From Prostheceraeus crozeri (taxonomy: Eukaryota > Platyhelminthes > Polycladida > Euryleptidae): 64,000 bases of DNA. Made by a program: the position numbers and the translations under genes. The notes below the pieces were generated by a model. That model searched no databases. It was not told the origin of the DNA and was given only the letters and a program-made list of their open reading frames with translations. This document shows positions 59,349 to 64,000 of this stretch, one piece after another (the first letter of the stretch is position 1; every line of letters begins with the position of its first letter). Where the stretch lies: NCBI GenBank assembly GCA_907163375.1, contig CAJQUW010006345.1, positions 682,001 to 746,000 on the forward strand. The letters run 5' to 3'.

Positions 59349-62195
59349 ATGATGTTCAAAAACAGTCGCGAAAACGCAGGTCTAGCTGTATATTGTAGTA
59401 GAGCAGTAATACAGTGGGATGGACAATCTGTTAGATGAAATCCTCTTCTAATTTCCAGGTCTGGATACACTTAAAACTTTATTATACGGCTACGGCAAGA
59501 TTCAATTTCATTATATTCGGCTCTGACCAAATGCAATTTGAAAGATCCGGCTTTCGACTTCAGATTTTGAAGCTCCGGATGATGTACAAGCTAGGAATTC
59601 TAGGGAAATTAATGTTTTTAGTAGCTTCACTGACTGAGCAATTATTCTCGCGACAATTGACTGGATGAAGATTATTTACTCTAAAGATTATTTTCTTTAG
59701 TCTCTCCTCACATTTCTCAGCTGTCTTTTTCTTTCCGTTCCTGATTCGCTTTGCTTCGTCTTCAAAGATTCGTCGAGAATTTTATTGATTCCTTCAATGA
59801 AGCAAACTAGCTTCCTGGTGACAAGCGACTTCAAAACACTGAATGTAGCAAAAACTCAATTTTATGTTGCACTCATTGTAGATGATTTCTATCTCACTTC
59901 TTTATGAGGCAATTAGCATTTCTATGTAATATCCGCGAGACAAAAGTTGTTCCGGCTCAGACAGAGTAGAAGTCGCTGCCAAAACTGCATTAATCTCAGA
60001 CAAAAAGCATTTTGTACTGAATTAAACACAAAATTTGGAAAACACTGTCTGGAATACAGGTATACATCGCATGCGGCAAATTTACACGGTAAAAATTCAT
60101 TCCTCGCAAGCGAATGCCTTATAGAACAGAAAAGCGTGACTAATAATTTCGAAAAAACAAAATCACACAAGAGTAATTGTATAATTGATCTAGAGCATTT
60201 AAACAAGCTGGCAAGAGTTTCATAGTTTTTTTAGAGTAAACTGGAAATATTTCATAGCTGTTTCATTATGTCTTCATTGCCAAGCACAATTAATCATGAA
60301 TGATGAACTGCAAAATTACTGATGCTCTGCGTTTATGAAAATAAATGTTTTTAGATGGATTGTTTCTTCTGTGGCAAACAAATATACCGTATTATCTCCT
60401 ACTTAAGCCGCAGTCTTAAAATTTATAAAAAGATGGTTGACTTTAACTTAAGCCGCACCCTTCCAACTTAAGCCGCATATTATATTTCAGTATGTACATC
60501 TTAATATTAGCTTAACGCATAGTAAGCGTGCTCAGAAAGGAGAATCTACATGTATCGCTTGGGACATAGACATCGAACATTAATCATTAAGGTCTAGACT
60601 GGACAGCTGATCAAGGTCACGGCAATTAAAGCCTCACTATGTCGACCACTTTTCTTGTTTCATTACATGAAGTGTTTTGAAATTTCCATATGTTTCCACA
60701 AAAGCACGTGGTTTGTCCTTTACATCGTGAATATCAGAGTAAGCGAAGAAACGAAATATGTGCAGTCTACTTATTATAATTTGCATTAGATTAAATTTCT
60801 TGTCGATCTGGCCTTGAGAGATTCATGTCGTTAATCTACTAATTCTCATACGATGATGAAAAGCATCACAGCAGCCATTTACAATATAATAAAAGTTTGC
60901 TTAATCTAAATTATTAAGTGAAGTAGTCCTGATGAGCGACTGATTTAGTTCTCTAATCACAAATGCACAAAAATACAGTGCTGTTGTAGCCATTGGATTA
61001 ATCAGTTGAAAAAAGAAGTTAATGGATCTTTCTGGTAACAACGAATTGAAATTGATTAGCTTTGGCACAATTACTGGTAAAAATTGAAATCTTAAGACCT
61101 GTGACACCACTCATTCTTACTGTTAGCATACTGTGCTACTATGGATTCCAAACACTGCCGCATACACGCTCAAAACAGACGTCTGTACCGACTACAGATG
61201 CTGGTATTGGAAATAGAAAAAGGACAATGGTCACCATGATGAGAGGGCGAAATTAAAAATGGATATTATAAAAAAACAACAGGAGACCAATGGATAAAAA
61301 TTGAAAAGTGTGAGGTAGAGCATGGAAATACAATGATGCTACTACAACCGATTGCAAGTGGACTGATGCTACACTATAACTGATACTACAAGCGGTTGGT
61401 TAATGGTAGTCAGTGGACAAGTTAGGAAAGTGGATAATGGAAGGTAAGCAATAGAAACCTCTCTAGTAAACACTCTACTTCTCCGAGAACAATCGAACTA
61501 TGCACACTCTACCCAAGACTACCATACCATGGAAAATTTAACAATTTCATCCCACTTGAATTTGTTATCGCCAGTTTTCTTAATCCGCCGGCGATACTTC
61601 AATGGAATCAAGCATTTCTTCATTTGTCGACATCCACAATGACATGATTAGAATTACAATACTTCAACCACTGCTTCAGCTACCGATTAAGGTATATAAA
61701 ACATAATACTTCCTCCGTCAGTGTTGAGCAGGTACTCGTCTAGATTGTGTTTCGACCCCTGACTTCAACACTCAAACCCAGACAGAGGGGTACCACACAT
61801 AGTGGCTGACAAAATACCCAATAAGGTAATGACATGTTTGTAAAGATATGTCAAAAAGATGAGTCAGACATCATGCAAAATGTTGCGTTTCAACATGTAA
61901 AGTCAGTAAGCCAGTGGATATTTCACCGGATGAGCCTGTCCATTATTCTTCATTCTCTTTTGCCGCGCCTCGTGTTTCGTAGCTTTATAGGACTACCAAA
62001 TAACTCAATAGGCCCTATAGGCAAGAAATAAGCATCAGTGTGTCTTGAATGCTGGTTCCCCTGTTTTTTTCTTCGTCTGCTAAGTTGTTTTGAAAAACTT
62101 ATGACCCTTGCAGCAAGGGAAACGCATTTCCCATCTTTAAGCGATTTTTTGCAGATTAATTTGTTTTCTTCCCTGCCTGCTTATCTGTCTATCGC
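59349..62195. other. Unassigned AT-rich sequence
   Basis: Contains the AAGCCGCA repeat at 60386-60480. Other open frames (59435-59668, 59922-60225) have no recognised motif. Confidence 0.5.
60386..60480 (+). repeat. ACCGTATT…ACTTAAGCCGCA repeat fragment
   Basis: Starts ACCGTATTATCTCC and has three copies of AACTTAAGCCGCA or close variants (near 60401, 60445 and 60467). This is the style of a widespread AAGCCGCA-bearing MITE type; only one end is visible. Confidence 0.5.
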
Positions 62196-62203
62196 AGCAG
62201 TCA

Positions 62204-62776
62204 ATGTCAACGGTTCCAGCTGATCCTGTCGGTGCATCAGCCGCAAGAACCAAAATTGCATCAGACAAGGCGTAAGTAATGACCACTCCCATTTGCAATC
62301 TGTACATAGAGCGCACTGGAGTTTTCAGTTTTGGATTCTTCCGAATTTCGATGTGCGCCAGATGTATGATGTTTTGTAGCATACCTGAAAAAATTGCGCC
62401 CCGACGCCGAGGTAAGCGCACCGAAGACAGGATCAGGCGCGACGAGGTCAGAGCCGAGCGCGGCAGACGTGTGATCTATTTCTAGAATTTCAGAAACCAA
62501 GCACCCGCCAGTGCGCCAAAAGAAGCCGGCCAAAGTAAGTTCGGCGGTGCACCCCTGTACAGATCACAGTTCGGTGGCGACTGCCATTTCGAAAAGCCCA
62601 AGTAGGTGCATACTCAACCTAAGCGCGTGTTACAGATAGGATTTGTTTTCAACAACTTTCTCGCATCTTTATTCCTTTGCAAATTTATAATCGATGGCCC
62701 ACTCCACATTTTGTTTTGAACAGATAATAACAAGAGTGAGCAGCAAGCCAAGAAGCAGCTACCAAATAAAGCCTAA
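62204..62776 (+). CDS. Candidate small gene: four phase-matched small exons, unknown product
   Basis: 62204-62271 (MSTVPADPVGASAARTKIAS DK, donor GTAAGT), 62494-62534 (NQAPASAPKEAGQ, donor GTAAGT), 62562-62600 (HSSVATAISKSP, donor GTAGGT) and 62724-62776 (NNKSEQQAKKQLPNKA, stop). Acceptors are AATTTCAG, CTGTACAG and TTTGAACAG. Phases 2, 1 and 1 agree at every junction, giving about 67 hydrophilic Ala/Lys/Ser/Gln-rich residues. I recognise no family. A strong pyrimidine tract and CAG just before 62196 suggest the first piece may itself be an internal exon of a longer transcript, with exon material further left. Other splice choices exist (an alternative exon ending at 62410). Moderately GC-rich compared with the flanks. 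Confidence 0.38.
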
Positions 62777-64000
62777 AAAATGACGCTGGGGCCCCAGTTA
62801 CCAACATTATCATTCCTACGGATTTTATTAAAAAAATGATTCAATTTCAATTTATTTGATCTAAAATAATTTGATTTAGATTCTCCTGAGAAAACAAAGA
62901 ATTCTTCAAAATCTTACTTAGCACAACCACACCCTTGGCGTACTAATTTCCACCAAATTAGGGCTATATGAGAATAATCAATTTGCCATCTGTCAGCATC
63001 ATGTCGGTCTTCAATCGCATCTGGGAGATTCGAATCTCCAGTCTCAGTGTAACAGAGATATTTGGAAGATGCAAAAGCTGACAGACTTAGCTAATCATAT
63101 CAAAACATGTATAACATGTGTCCATCAATGCTTTCATGACCAATTTCAAATCTTGAGGTTTCACTTTGTAGTGATCATATATTGTTGTCAATATATGACA
63201 TTACCGTGATTTTGTTGTAGATGTGTTCAGGTTTTACAGAAATTTGAAAGTTATAAAGTTGGTCTTTAAAAATTTATACAACACCAGTGCTTTTAAAAGA
63301 CAAACGCACGCTTAAATCGTATCTTGACAACGGCTATTTGCTGCACTGATGTCCAAGTAAGCGTAAACAAAGTACCACAGAAAATTCTATTGTTCCCTTT
63401 TTTTTGCCGACTTATCACTATCATCATACATGTATGTCAGGATTAATCCTGTGCCCCGCTTGTCGCTGTGTATGATACTAGAGTCAGCATTTGCATGAGA
63501 AAATCCTGAATCACCGGAGTGGAGTTTTTTCAACTCCAATGCAAATTACACTGACACTCCATATCAACACAGAAAAAAACAGAATAGGTATATATTTTAA
63601 TCAAATTTATATCTAAAGCAACACATGTAAGTCACATTTATCTGACAAAGTTTTAATAAAATGCCTATAACGGCTATGTTCAATAATCTAGATGTCGCGT
63701 AGGCTAGTCTAGACAACCTAACAATATTGTAATCAATTTATTGCTTTAGTCCGCATTCAGTTAATAGCAAATAACTTGGGTGAAATATCTACATATGCAC
63801 ATTGAAAATGCGCTTTGATAATGGTAGGCTTAATTCCGTGAAATCTTATTTCAAGATAATTTTAATGCTTGCATTGTGAGACATACATATTATTATATTT
63901 ATATGGACATGAAATTGTATTAAAGTTGTAATATTTGAATCATTTCTTGCTCCGATCATTTTCAAAAACAGCAAACAAACCCAGTCAAAATCATCTTTAC
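62777..64000. other. Unassigned AT-rich sequence
   Basis: No open frame of note and no repeat recognised. A self-complementary GGAGATTCGAATCTCC lies at about 63026-63041; no A box is nearby, so it is not taken as a tRNA. Confidence 0.5.

Noticed and set aside
58640-59420. A prenylation box at the end of the interrupted 58494 frame
   Set aside because: Only three residues (Cys-Ile-Leu) follow to the stop, one short of a CaaX box, and the exon itself is unproven.
63024-63045. GATTCGAATC resembling a tRNA B box
   Set aside because: It is simply self-complementary; no A box lies 30-60 bases upstream on either strand.

Overview
This is AT-rich, intron-heavy metazoan DNA. Coding exons are small islands in long introns, the splice sites are GT..AG, and the repeats are animal types: CR1/L2-like LINEs, a Penelope-like element, Tc1, mariner, hAT, a TTAA-flanked element and a tRNA-derived SINE. 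The mix suits a marine invertebrate, but nothing here fixes the phylum.

Two host genes can be assembled exon by exon with matching phases, in tail-to-tail orientation. On the + strand, four exons between 1142 and 14317 encode a 291-residue TMEM59-like protein: signal peptide, Cys-rich lumenal part, one membrane span and a short cytosolic tail. On the - strand, six exons between 52494 and 15783 encode a 241-residue cardiolipin synthase (CRLS1): mitochondrial presequence followed by the CDP-alcohol phosphotransferase core. About 1.2 kb separates the two convergent 3' ends. The genes have no obvious shared function.

The introns are filled with mobile elements. TMEM59 intron 1 has a PHD/coiled-coil relic and a hAT copy with an 8-bp target duplication. 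Intron 2 has a C-rich anomalous block, a GC-rich minisatellite carried between inverted termini, and a nearly whole Tc1 element whose transposase gene has its own intron. Intron 3 has a decayed mariner. CRLS1 intron 5 holds two LINE relics, one split by a second copy of the same hAT. Intron 4 holds a TTAA-flanked Kolobok/T2-like element. Intron 3 (16.8 kb) holds a short hAT-like MITE, a SINE split by another hAT, and a Penelope-like retroelement. Intron 2 holds a LINE 3' fragment and a hAT-like MITE. Intron 1 holds an L2-like 3' end.

Right of CRLS1 (52.5-64 kb) lie a LINE endonuclease relic, a 22-24 bp GC-rich minisatellite, a perfect palindrome, a coding-like exon abutted by a hAT-like MITE, and a phase-consistent chain of four small exons (62204-62776) that may be a short lysine/alanine-rich gene. 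I found no CRISPR, rRNA or intact tRNA gene and no convincing new biological system. The most distinctive features are the nested insertions, the intron-bearing Tc1 transposase, the minisatellite-carrying TIR element and the small-exon chain at the right.
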